From contig USNR01000012.1 in NCBI GenBank assembly GCA_900556135.1, forward strand, positions 1 to 44,778: DNA of 44,778 bases. Direction: 5' to 3'. Below the pieces are notes generated by a model. That model worked only from the letters and a program-made list of their open reading frames with translations. It searched no databases and was not told the origin of the DNA. The translations under genes were made by a program, and so were the position numbers. The stretch is from an uncultured Clostridium sp. GTDB lineage: Bacteria > Bacillota > Clostridia > TANB77 > CAG-508. How positions within the stretch are numbered: position 1 is the stretch's first letter; each line of letters begins with the position of its first letter. Positions 33,826-41,931 of this stretch are shown one piece after another.

Positions 33826-36433
33826 ATGAGTGATTCAAAAGAAAATGTTGATGTATTAAAAATGTATGGAGAAGACAGTACTACACAAAGAGATGAATTT
33901 TTAAAAAAGCATAACTTAAATGAAAAGGGGCTTACTAGTAAACAAGCTGAAATTAATATTAAGAAATTTGGTCTTAACGAAACAAAAAAGGCTAAACCTA
34001 AGAAGTGGTATAATTATTTACTACAAAGTTTACTAACACCTTTTAACTGCATTTTAATTGGTATTTCAATTATCTTAATATATACAGATATATATTTAGC
34101 AATAGAACCAAGCTATGCAAATATAATAGTCATAGCAATTTTAGTTACTGCAAGTACTTTATTAGATTTTTTTGAGTCATATAGATCTAATAAGGCAGCA
34201 GAAAAATTAAGGGAAATAGTTGAAACAACTACTACAGTTATTAGAGATAACAAAGAAATAAATATACCAGTTAAAAATGTAACCTTAGGAGACATTGTTT
34301 TATTGTCTGCTGGAAGTATTATACCAGCTGATTTAAGAATAATCGAATCAAAAGACTTATATGTAGGACAGGCTTCATTAACTGGAGAATCTGATAATAT
34401 AAAGAAAACCGTTGAATTAGAGAACAAGCAAGAAGAATTAGACAGTATATCAGATTTTGATAATATCTGTTTTATGGGTACAAATGTTGTATCGGGCTCA
34501 GCAAAAGGTGTTGTAATAAAAGTTGGAGATTCAACATATTTTGGAAAAATAGCAAATACTGTAACTTCTGGAAAAGAAAAAACAGCATTTCAAAAAGGAA
34601 TTGAAAGTATAAGTAAATTATTAATTAGAATTATGATTTTTATGATTCCAATAGTATTTTTAATAAATGTGGAAAAACATGATATTATTCTAGCATTTAC
34701 TTTTGCTGTTGCAATAGCAATTTGCATAACACCACTACTGTTACCTGTTATTTTATCTTCAAGTTTATCTAAAGGTGCTGTGAGAATGTCAAAAAAGAAG
34801 ACTATTGTTAAGAAGCTAGATTCAATTCAGAACTTTGGAGCAATGAACATATTCTGCACAGATAAGACAGGAACATTAACAGAAGACAAGATTGTTCTAG
34901 AAAAATATTTAAATGTAAATGGAGAAGAAGACTCCAACATTTTAAAATATGCCTTTTTAAATGCCTATTTGCAAACAGGACTAAAAAGCAATATAGACGA
35001 GGCAGTAGTTGCTAAAGCTAAAACTGTTGGAATTGAAAATAGTTTAAAAAAATATAAAAAAATAGATGAGATTCCTTTTGACTTTTCTCGTAGGTGTTTA
35101 TCTGTAGCAGTAGAAATTGATAATAAAGATGAATTAATAACAAAAGGTGCTGTTGAAGAAATTCTAAATATTTGTACAACATTTGAATATAAGGGACAAA
35201 CGGAAAAACTTACAAATGAAAAAATAGAAAACATGAGAAAAATTTGTAAAAACTTAAATGAGGAAGGCTTTAGAGTTGTTGCCATTTGTAAAAAAATTAT
35301 AACTAATAATAAAAAAGATTTTAATAGTACTGATGAAAAAGACATGACTTTACTAGGCTTTATTGGTTTTCTTGATCCACCAAAGGAAAGTGCAAAAGAA
35401 GCAATAGAAGGCTTAAACAATGCAGGAATAAGAGTTATGGTTCTTACAGGTGATAATGTAGAAGTTACAAGATGCGTTTGTAATAAAGCAGGGATAAATT
35501 CAAAAAAAATCATAACTGGAAATAAAATAGATACATTATCAGATGTAGCACTATCAAGATTATTAAAAAGAAATAATATATTTGCGAAACTTTCTCCAAT
35601 ACAAAAAGCAAGGATTGTTAGAGTTTTAAAACAAAATGGAAATGTTGTAGGATATATGGGAGATGGAATAAACGATAGTCCAGCGTTAACAAATTCCGAT
35701 GTTGGAATTTCTGTTGATACTGCAGTTGATATAGCAAAAGAAACTGCAGATATTATATTACTTGAAAAAGACCTTAATGTACTATTAGATGGTGTAATGG
35801 AACGGAAGAAAAACATATGTAAATTTAATGAAATATATAAAAATGGCAACAAGCTTCAACTTTGGGGAAGTAGTTTCAGTAATTATTGCAAGCATTGTAC
35901 TACCATTTTTACCTGAAACACCAATTCAACTATTAGTAGAAGGATTATTATATGACTTTGGTCAAATGACAATTCCGTTTGACAATGTAGATAAAGAATT
36001 GATTAGAAAGCCAAAAAAATTAAATATAAAAAGCTTAAAAAGGTTTATGTTTTTTATGGGGCCTGTAAGCTCACTATTTGATATAGTTGTATTTTTACTA
36101 TTATGGTTTGTTTTCACAGTTAGAGATGTTACACACTTTCAAACAATATGGTTCACTTACAGTATAGTATCAAATTTAATAGGAATGCACATTATAAGAA
36201 CGGCAAAAACACCATTTATACAAAGTAATGCACATAAGGCTGTTTATATATCTTCAATTCTGTTAATTATAATAGGAATTTTAGTACCATTTACGCCTCT
36301 AGGAACTGCAATAGGCTTAGCACCAATTGCATTAAAATATATTTTCATGATATTTGGAGTCACATTCTTATATTGTATTGTAGCAAGTTATGCAAAGAAA
36401 ATTTATATAAAGAAATATAAGGAATGGATATAG
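33826..36433 (+). pseudogene. mgtA: MgtA-type magnesium-transporting P-type ATPase, frameshifted
   Basis: Would be 868 aa, close to the 890 or so of MgtA/MgtB. Visible are LTGESDNIKK (actuator), the phosphorylation motif CTDKTGTLTEDK, the nucleotide-binding domain, MGDGINDSPALTNSDVGISV, and the C-terminal helices with PIQLLVEGLLYDFGQMTIPFD, typical of the group IIIB Mg2+ importers. After GVME the reading breaks: a single C at 35803 shifts the frame, and without it the sequence reads GVMEGRKTYVNLMKYIKMAT, exactly as expected. As read, the first product stops at 35916 with the last transmembrane bundle missing. True mutation or a sequencing error. Confidence 0.9.
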
Positions 36434-36461
36434 AAATAATAGAAGATAGGAGATGATTTGA

Positions 36462-36604
36462 ATAAATCAATTAAAAATAGGAACATTTTTGATAGTTTTA
36501 GGAAATTTATTATATTTAGCATTTGCTTTTTTTACTGGAAATGAGACAGCAGTTTTGAAAATTTTAGTAGTGGCTTATTAGTAGGACTATCAATTGGTTG
36601 TAAA
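36462..36604 (+). pseudogene. Small membrane protein remnant, frameshifted
   Basis: One frame reads INQLKIGTFLIVLGNLLYLA, then FAFFTGNET; after a one-base loss near 36548 another frame continues SSFENFSSGLLVGLSIGC. No start codon remains in frame (ATA at 36462; TGA just before). A further segment, SLAIWLGFYLFILAIEFGVR, is readable at 36607-36693. I recognise no family. Confidence 0.5.
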
Positions 36605-36606
36605 TA

Positions 36607-36693
36607 AGTTTGGCTATATGGCTGGGATTTTATCTATTCATTTTAGCTATTGAATTTGGAGTACGATTTTTGACAAGGATAGGCAAAAAATAA
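36607..36693 (+). pseudogene. Hydrophobic fragment
   Basis: A 28-codon piece, possibly from TTG at 36610, with one membrane helix and end RFLTRIGKK. May be the end of the preceding remnant or a separate tiny peptide. Confidence 0.35.
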
Positions 36694-36723
36694 TTGCAAA
36701 TTACACAATTTAGTAATTATTTG

Positions 36724-36739
36724 GAAAAATAGTAATTTG
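36724..36739 (+). repeat. 16-bp repeat GAAAAATAGTAATTTG, copy 2
   Basis: Preceded by AAATTAC ... GTAATT as an inverted pair at 36697-36716. Confidence 0.8.
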
Positions 36740-36751
36740 GAGGGCAAACAA

Positions 36752-36867
36752 GTAATGAAAAAGATAAATTATATATTGATAATATAGGTTTTGCTTTAAT
36801 TGGAGTGTCTGGCTTAATTTTAATATACTTACTTATTTATAGGTATGTAAACAAAAACAAATCTTAA
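36752..36867 (+). pseudogene. Small membrane protein remnant without start codon
   Basis: The frame SNEKDKLYIDNIGFALIGVS followed by GLILIYLLIYRYVNKNKS is a plausible small one-helix protein directly behind GGAGGG, but its ATG is gone; the ATG at 36754 is in another frame and stops after 10 codons. Confidence 0.45.
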
Positions 36868-36980
36868 CAAGAAGTAGGCTAGATAGGTATTTACCTCAAT
36901 TTATACTAATAAGTCAATTACAATTAATTTACTAATTTCTATGTTATAATGTATTAAAATTAATATGAGGGGAAATAGAG

Positions 36981-37979
36981 ATGGAAGAAAAAAATAAAAT
37001 ATTGTTAAAAAGATTACTAATTGCAGTATTAATTATAGTTATAATTAGTATAGTTGCTACTATTGGAATTGGAAATTATTTTGTGAACTATGCTATATTA
37101 AGAACTGGAAATGGCGGAGATAGAGAAGTAAAAAATGCAGATTCAATAACAGTTGCAAACATAGATAATGAAGCAGAAAAAATTATAGAAGAAAATAAAA
37201 AGAATGAAAAACAATTAGCAAATGAATGGTCTGAAACTATTGAGAATAAAAAAGTAGAAGTAAAAGCAAAAGACGGAATTACTTTAAGAGGGACACAATA
37301 TATAAAAGATGAATCAAGTAACAAATGGGCAATAATATTACATGGTTATCGTTCAACTCCAAATTCTATAATTTCAATAGGAATGCATTTTTCAAAAGAA
37401 GGCTATAATGTTTTAATTCCAAGTATGAGAGCATGTAGTGAAAGTGATGGAGAATATATAGGAATGGGGTGGCTAGATAAAGAAGATTTACAATGTTGGA
37501 TAAATTTAATTATTAAGCAAAATGAAAATGCAGAAATTATACTACATGGTTCATCAATGGGAGCAGCAACGGTCTTAATGGCATCAGGTAAGGACTTACC
37601 TACAAATGTAAAAGCAATAGTAGCAGATAGCGGTTATACATCAGTTTGGGACATATTTGCATCAGAGGCAAAAGCAAGGTTTAATTTACCAACATTTCCT
37701 ATACTAAATATGTTTGAAATAGTTGCAAACGTAAGAGCAAATTATGATATAAAAGAAGCATCTGCATTAGAACAAGTAAAAAATAATAAAACACCAATTT
37801 TATTTATACATGGAGATGCAGACGATTTTGTACCCGAATATATGTGTGAAGAACTATATGAAGCAGCAAATTGTAAAAAAGATAAGCTAATAATACATGA
37901 TGCAGGACATACAGACTCTAAGTACAAAGAGCCAGAAACATATTATAATAAAATATTTGAATTTTTAGGGAATATTTAA
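36981..37979 (+). CDS. Membrane-anchored alpha/beta hydrolase
   Basis: 332 aa. N-terminal membrane helix (about residues 10-32), a charged linker, then an alpha/beta-hydrolase domain: AIILHGYRSTPNS (oxyanion region), nucleophile Ser in ILHGSSMGAATVLMASG, Asp in FIHGDADDFVPEYM, His in DAGHTDSKY. The layout resembles the YqkD-type group of clostridial hydrolases. Substrate unknown; esterase, peptidase or thioesterase activity all possible. RBS GAGGGGAAA. First complete gene after the decayed stretch. Confidence 0.85.
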   Translation: MEEKNKILLKRLLIAVLIIVIISIVATIGIGNYFVNYAILRTGNGGDREVKNADSITVANIDNEAEKIIEENKKNEKQLANEWSETIENKKVEVKAKDGITLRGTQYIKDESSNKWAIILHGYRSTPNSIISIGMHFSKEGYNVLIPSMRACSESDGEYIGMGWLDKEDLQCWINLIIKQNENAEIILHGSSMGAATVLMASGKDLPTNVKAIVADSGYTSVWDIFASEAKARFNLPTFPILNMFEIVANVRANYDIKEASALEQVKNNKTPILFIHGDADDFVPEYMCEELYEAANCKKDKLIIHDAGHTDSKYKEPETYYNKIFEFLGNI

Positions 37980-38039
37980 GCAATTTTAATTATATCAGTA
38001 ATAAGAAAAATAAAAGAAGAATGGAAAAAAATAGAATTA

Positions 38040-38055
38040 GAAAAATAGTAATTTG
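38040..38055 (+). repeat. 16-bp repeat GAAAAATAGTAATTTG, copy 3
   Basis: Ends 17 bases before the ATG at 38073, with AGGGGAAG between. Confidence 0.8.
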
Positions 38056-38072
38056 TAGGGGAAGTGAATGTT

Positions 38073-38579
38073 ATGGGAGGATTTAGTGTCATAGTTCTTA
38101 TGAGTATATTATCATTTATATACTTATTCTTTATTGCTATATTTGTAGCAGTTGTATTGTATATAATAATGAGTTATACTTTTCAGGGTATTTCAATCAT
38201 GGGTATGTGTAAAAATATGGGATATAAAAACACTTTTACGGCTTGGATACCTTTTTATAATAAATATTTATTAGGGAAAATAGCAGGTAATAAAATAATG
38301 GGTGGAATATCAGGTATATTATCATTTATAGCAATTTGTTTAGGGACTCGTTTTTATATCAATAAAGAACTAGAAATAGTCCTATTCATTATTTTAATAA
38401 TTAATTTAATAATTACTTTTATACTAGATACAATGATAGCACATCGAATATATAAGAGTCGTACAAACAAATATGGAGATATATTAACTGTATTTAATAT
38501 TTTATCATTAGGATTATTAAGACCAATATTTCTTTTTTTAATTAGAAATAAAAAGGAACAATGTTCGATAAAGCAATAA
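38073..38579 (+). CDS. Multi-pass membrane protein
   Basis: 168 aa from the ATG at 38073; a GTG at 38064 is too close to the ribosome site (AGGGGAAG). About four helices (residues 4-35, 72-90, 97-120, 137-158). The segment GMCKNMGYKNTFTAWIPFYN followed by KYLLGKIAGNK is similar to small clostridial membrane proteins with an A-W-IP-YN motif whose function I do not know. It lies in the cargo between a hydrolase and an ankyrin protein, bounded by the element's AAATTACAA / AGTAATTTG motifs. Confidence 0.65.
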   Translation: MGGFSVIVLMSILSFIYLFFIAIFVAVVLYIIMSYTFQGISIMGMCKNMGYKNTFTAWIPFYNKYLLGKIAGNKIMGGISGILSFIAICLGTRFYINKELEIVLFIILIINLIITFILDTMIAHRIYKSRTNKYGDILTVFNILSLGLLRPIFLFLIRNKKEQCSIKQ

Positions 38580-38602
38580 ATTACAATTTAGTAATTTGTA
38601 GA
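38576..38602 (+). repeat. Gene-boundary inverted repeat AAATTAC ... GTAATTT
   Basis: Starts over the stop codon of the membrane protein gene. AAATTAC (38578-38584) and GTAATTT (38591-38597) are exact inverted copies six bases apart. ATAAATTACAATTTA (38576-38590) recurs exactly at 41163-41177, also over a stop codon. Confidence 0.65.
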
Positions 38603-38623
38603 AATAAGTAAGGATGTGGGTTT

Positions 38624-39415
38624 ATGGGTAGTTTGAGTGCAATACCTATAGTTGGATTTTTAGGTGTATTATTTATAATTTTTAATGTAATCATTTTAAT
38701 TTTACTAATATTAACAATTATATTTGGAATTATAAGATTTACTAAAAAGAAGTTTAAAAAAGTATTTGCTATTTTATTAGTTCTTACTATTTTACTTGGA
38801 ATTAAGGATTACCAAATAATAAATGAATTTGTAAACTATGATGAAGTTCAGCATCAAAATTTAATAAAAAAAGAAGGAAAAGAATTAGTTGCAATTAGAG
38901 ATAACAATTATAGTCAGGTTGAGGAATATTTAAAAAATGGTTGGAATCCAAATGAAAGTACAAAATCAGTATATTATGCTATAAAATATAATCCAGATAG
39001 TAACAAGGAAAAAGATGAGTGGAAAATGTTAGAACTATTACTAAAAAATGGTGCTAAAACTGATGTTCAGATTTCTGAAAACCCAAAAGGCGTAAATACT
39101 CCATTAACATATACAACAGAATGTGGATATTATGGTGCAACAAAACTTTTATTGGAATATGGTGCAGACTGCAACTATCAAGAAAATTATATGAACCAAA
39201 ATGGACTACTTGCTCTAAGATTTTATGAAAATAATAATGCTGCTAAGACATTGCAACTGTTGCTGGATTATGGAACAGATTTAGATGTAAAACAAATAGA
39301 TAATAAAACTGGAAGAGAAAAATTAAAAAATTTTCAAAACGATTATATTAATATAAAAGATAAAGTTCCAAACTATGATGAAATAGTAAACATCATTGAC
39401 GGACTTGGATTATAG
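38624..39415 (+). CDS. Membrane-anchored ankyrin-repeat protein
   Basis: 263 aa. Two membrane helices (about residues 8-38 and 46-62), then ankyrin repeats recognised by MLELLLKNGAKTDVQ, ATKLLLEYGADCNYQ and TLQLLLDYGTDLDVK, each followed by a loop. The ankyrin part should bind a protein partner on the side opposite to, or beside, the membrane. Such proteins are frequent cargo in clostridial accessory regions, and no enzymatic motif is seen. RBS AAGGA. The downstream GNAT gene follows after 27 bp. Confidence 0.8.
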   Translation: MGSLSAIPIVGFLGVLFIIFNVIILILLILTIIFGIIRFTKKKFKKVFAILLVLTILLGIKDYQIINEFVNYDEVQHQNLIKKEGKELVAIRDNNYSQVEEYLKNGWNPNESTKSVYYAIKYNPDSNKEKDEWKMLELLLKNGAKTDVQISENPKGVNTPLTYTTECGYYGATKLLLEYGADCNYQENYMNQNGLLALRFYENNNAAKTLQLLLDYGTDLDVKQIDNKTGREKLKNFQNDYINIKDKVPNYDEIVNIIDGLGL

Positions 39416-39442
39416 ATAAATTACAAGTTATAGGAGAAATAA

Positions 39443-39865
39443 ATGATAAGAAAATTTGAAAAAAATGATATAAATCCTGTAATGCAAATATGGAAAAATG
39501 AAAATATAAAAGCTCATAAATTTATATCAAAAGAATATTGGAAAAATAATTATAATTATGTAAAAGAAATTCTACCAAATGCAGAAATATATGTTTATGT
39601 TTTAAAAGAAAATATTGTAGGATTTATAGGAATAAATGAGAATTATATTGAAGGAATTTTTATTGATACAAATAATCAATGTAAAGGAATAGGAACATCT
39701 TTATTGAATAAAGTAAAAGAAAACAGAGATAATTTGACATTAAGTGTATATAAGAAAAATATAAATGCTATCAATTTTTATAAAAAGAATGATTTTATAA
39801 TTAAAAGCGAAAATATAGATAAAGATACAGCTGAAATAGAATACACAATGACTTGGAATAAGTAA
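39443..39865 (+). CDS. GNAT-family N-acetyltransferase
   Basis: 140 aa single GNAT domain. Motif A with the acetyl-CoA pyrophosphate loop is QCKGIGTSLLNKV; the end LSVYKKNINAINFYKKNDF is the usual motif B. The length and layout resemble YjaB-type acetyltransferases. Substrate unknown; small molecules or protein N-termini are possible. RBS AGGAGAAA. It ends at a strong terminator (39890-39930). Confidence 0.88.
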   Translation: MIRKFEKNDINPVMQIWKNENIKAHKFISKEYWKNNYNYVKEILPNAEIYVYVLKENIVGFIGINENYIEGIFIDTNNQCKGIGTSLLNKVKENRDNLTLSVYKKNINAINFYKKNDFIIKSENIDKDTAEIEYTMTWNK

Positions 39866-39889
39866 GAGCCAAATTACAATTTTGCAAAT

Positions 39890-39930
39890 AAAAGTAATAG
39901 ATTTTACAAAAATATCTATTGCTTTTTTTA
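39890..39930 (+). terminator. Terminator of GNAT gene, overlapping next promoter
   Basis: AAAAGTAATAGAT pairs with ATCTATTGCTTTT (G-U included), T run follows. The right arm contains TTGCTT (39919-39924), the -35 of the next promoter. Confidence 0.75.
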
Positions 39931-39947
39931 TACCAATAAAGTATAAT
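39919..39947 (+). promoter_or_regulatory. Promoter of AbrB-hydrolase operon
   Basis: TTGCTT, 17-base spacer, TATAAT (39942-39947). Confidence 0.7.
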
Positions 39948-39992
39948 AAGTATGAAAAGTATAACAAATAAAATTCAAAGGAGACATGTAAA

Positions 39993-40187
39993 ATGGAAAA
40001 AGATAAATATGTAGGAATCTGTAAAGTAGGAGAAAAAGGGCAAATTGTAATACCAGTAGAAGCAAGGAAAATATTTGATATAAAACCTGGAGATTCTATT
40101 ATTGTATTATGTGATAAAGAAAGAGGACTTGCTCTTGTAAAGTCAGATATAATAGAAGATTTAGCAGATGATATATTAAAGAAATGA
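39993..40187 (+). CDS. AbrB/SpoVT-type transcription factor
   Basis: 64 aa. The swapped-hairpin fold is clear: GICKVGEKGQIVIPVEARKI, then FDIKPGDSIIVLCDKERGLALV. It is a small dimeric DNA-binding protein; the length suggests DNA binding only, with a short helical tail. RBS AAAGGAG. The hydrolase gene starts 10 bp after its stop, so the two form an operon that the protein may autoregulate. Confidence 0.9.
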   Translation: MEKDKYVGICKVGEKGQIVIPVEARKIFDIKPGDSIIVLCDKERGLALVKSDIIEDLADDILKK

Positions 40188-40197
40188 GGTAGGTAGA

Positions 40198-41166
40198 ATG
40201 TATTTAGTAAATAAACAATTTAGAACAAGTGATAATAATATAATTAACTATTATGAAACAGATAATAATAATAAGCCTATATTGTTAATTATCCATGCTC
40301 AAGGAACAAATGCAGTTAGTTATTTGAAAGTTGCAAAAGATTTGTCTAAAAACTTTCATTTAATTTTGGTAGACTGCTATGGGCATGGCAAAAGTTCTCA
40401 TAATAGAGAAAAATATAATTTAGTAAGTCAAGGATATGATTTAATTGAATTTATACAAACTATTACTAATGGTAATATCTCTGTATTAGGACATTCATCT
40501 GGAGGACTTATTGCTTGTTATATTGCTTCAAATTCTACTTCTTGCAGTAACTTAATATTAGAAGATCCACCATTGTTTTCAAGCAATGGAAAAAATAGAG
40601 TTAATTATTATAACTATAAAGACCTATCAACTGTGTGTCATAAATATATAAATCAAGACAAAGAAAATGATTTTGTATATTATTATTTTATGAATCAATA
40701 TTGTTGGAACTTCTTTCCTGAAGATTCAAGAGATAAAATAAAAAATAAATTAGGAGAACTTGCATTAAAATTTAGAAGAAAACACCCAGATAAGACTTTA
40801 AAAGTTCCTTTTTGGCCCCAAAAATTTTTAGAAGGATTTAATGGCTTAAATGATTATGATCCATACTTTGGAGAAAATTTTTATAATGACTCATTTAATA
40901 GCAATATAAATTATAAAAAATTACTTTCAAATATAAAATGTAATACTTTATTTATGAAAGCAAAGACTACAATAGCTGATGATGGACTTGTTCAAGGAGC
41001 TTTAACAGATGAAGATTTAAAACAAGTAACTAGACTAATTAAAAATATTAAAGTAGAATATTTTGATTGTGGACATGGAATTCATACTGAAAAGTCAAAA
41101 GAATTTATAAAAAGTATAAATGGAACATTAACAAGAAAAATATCAGAACAAGATAAAGAAAGATAA
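40198..41166 (+). CDS. Alpha/beta hydrolase
   Basis: 322 aa, without signal peptide, so cytoplasmic. LLIIHAQGTNAVSY is the oxyanion region, Ser in SVLGHSSGGLIACYIAS the nucleophile, DCGHGIHTEKS the catalytic His; the Asp is probably in the TIADDGLVQ region. It resembles alpha/beta hydrolases of the lipase/epoxide hydrolase type found beside AbrB genes. Substrate unknown. The stop lies in the 15-bp motif ATAAATTACAATTTA. Confidence 0.85.
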   Translation: MYLVNKQFRTSDNNIINYYETDNNNKPILLIIHAQGTNAVSYLKVAKDLSKNFHLILVDCYGHGKSSHNREKYNLVSQGYDLIEFIQTITNGNISVLGHSSGGLIACYIASNSTSCSNLILEDPPLFSSNGKNRVNYYNYKDLSTVCHKYINQDKENDFVYYYFMNQYCWNFFPEDSRDKIKNKLGELALKFRRKHPDKTLKVPFWPQKFLEGFNGLNDYDPYFGENFYNDSFNSNINYKKLLSNIKCNTLFMKAKTTIADDGLVQGALTDEDLKQVTRLIKNIKVEYFDCGHGIHTEKSKEFIKSINGTLTRKISEQDKER

Positions 41167-41199
41167 ATTACAATTTATATAATAGTTCTATAATTTTAT

Positions 41200-41232
41200 A
41201 GGGGCGGCAAAATGTCGCCTCTATATTTTTTA
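41200..41232 (+). terminator. GC-rich terminator after the hydrolase gene
   Basis: A 10-bp stem AGGGGCGGCA / TGTCGCCTCT (G-U allowed), loop AAA, then ATATTTTTT. Confidence 0.75.
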
Positions 41233-41345
41233 AGTATCCTGCTAAAAGCCACACTTTTAGGCTCTTATTTGGATTCGGGGCGACTCCCTGTTCCTGCAAA
41301 CTTTAAAAAAGTTTGAAAAAATAAAAAATTTTTAAAAAAATGCAA
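41233..41345 (+). other. Structured non-coding block upstream of the recombinase region
   Basis: Hairpin CTAAAAG / CTTTTAG, then CGGGGCGACTCCCTG, GC-rich against its surroundings, then hairpin CAAACTT / AAGTTTG. No open reading frame. Possibly a regulatory RNA or a leftover of a larger conjugative element. Confidence 0.4.
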
Positions 41346-41390
41346 CATTTGATAAAATTTTTGGCTTCATATATATAGAAATGAGAGGTG

Positions 41391-41444
41391 ATGAAATTTG
41401 AGAAATATGAAAAAGTTTTACTGTATTTCTATATTGTAATTTAA
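41391..41444 (+). pseudogene. Possible 17-codon remnant or tiny ORF
   Basis: ATG directly behind GAGAGGTG, reading MKFEKYEKVLLYFYIVI. It looks like the first residues of a longer helical protein cut short; weak. Confidence 0.25.
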
Positions 41445-41446
41445 AA

Positions 41447-41472
41447 TAAAAAGAGATAACAATTCTCTTTTT
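41447..41472 (+). terminator. Terminator-like hairpin
   Basis: AAAGAGA / TCTCTTT with a T run. A second hairpin, CATAACATT / AATGTTATG (41475-41499), immediately precedes the AAGGAG of the 32-codon ORF. Confidence 0.55.
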
Positions 41473-41514
41473 AGCATAACATTTATTAATAATGTTATGA
41501 AGGAGTTAGGTTGT

Positions 41515-41613
41515 TTGAAAAATAATTACAATTTTTACGTTGTTAAACTTCACTTCGAAAATCCTCAATGTGCAATAGCACACCTGAGACTTTCTTATTT
41601 GTTTGCCGAGTAA
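41515..41613 (+). CDS. Possible 32-residue peptide upstream of the recombinase
   Basis: TTG start 9 bases after AAGGAG (41500-41505). The reading includes YNFYVVKLHFENPQCAIAHL and ends SYLFAE. A stem TGTGC / GCACA lies inside it, so the stretch could instead be a conserved RNA. A gene this short needs conservation evidence. Confidence 0.35.
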   Translation: MKNNYNFYVVKLHFENPQCAIAHLRLSYLFAE

Positions 41614-41668
41614 AAATTTAATTCTTTTCCAAACGTTTAGATTTAACTTCGGGAAGGTAAAATAAATT

Positions 41669-41884
41669 ATGAAACTTACAATAGCAGAAATACAAGGCAC
41701 GAAATATGTTCAAATTTATTTGACAGAAGAAGAACACCAGAAAGAAGAAACAAAAGATTTAGCCCAAAAGTATAAACAAGAAAAATATAGCGTGGCTATT
41801 TTCGTAACTGGAAAAGAGAATTATCCCGAGATTCTTGAAAAAATAATTACGAAACAAGTGGAATTAAACAAAAATGTATGCTAA
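41669..41884 (+). CDS. 71-residue protein next to the recombinase
   Basis: Start MKLTIAEIQGTKYVQIYLTE, then a Lys/Glu-rich helix and a short alpha/beta end (SVAIFVTGKENYPEILEKII). RBS GGGAAGG. It is 47 bp ahead of the recombinase. Serine integrases usually need a small directionality factor encoded nearby; this is the best candidate in the element by position and size, but nothing in the sequence proves it. Confidence 0.65.
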   Translation: MKLTIAEIQGTKYVQIYLTEEEHQKEETKDLAQKYKQEKYSVAIFVTGKENYPEILEKIITKQVELNKNVC

Positions 41885-41931
41885 CATGAAAACAAGCAAT
41901 ATCAGGCGAGATTTGGAGGATAAAATGACAG

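Larger units (their letters stand above)
36434..36980 (+). other. Gap with decayed small membrane genes
   Basis: 547 bp without an intact gene. It holds three fragments of small membrane proteins (listed separately), a copy of the 16-bp repeat, and AT-rich spacer. TATAAT at 36945-36950 may be the -10 of the hydrolase gene. Confidence 0.6.

Noticed and set aside
34965..35852. 295-residue minus-strand reading frame
   Set aside because: It is the complement of the Mg-ATPase gene, whose motifs (DKTGTLT, GDGINDS) prove the plus strand; no ribosome site and no family likeness.
38576..38602. Integron attC site
   Set aside because: The sequence has no GTTRRRY/RYYYAAC ends and no integron-type tyrosine integrase is nearby; only the position at gene ends is similar.
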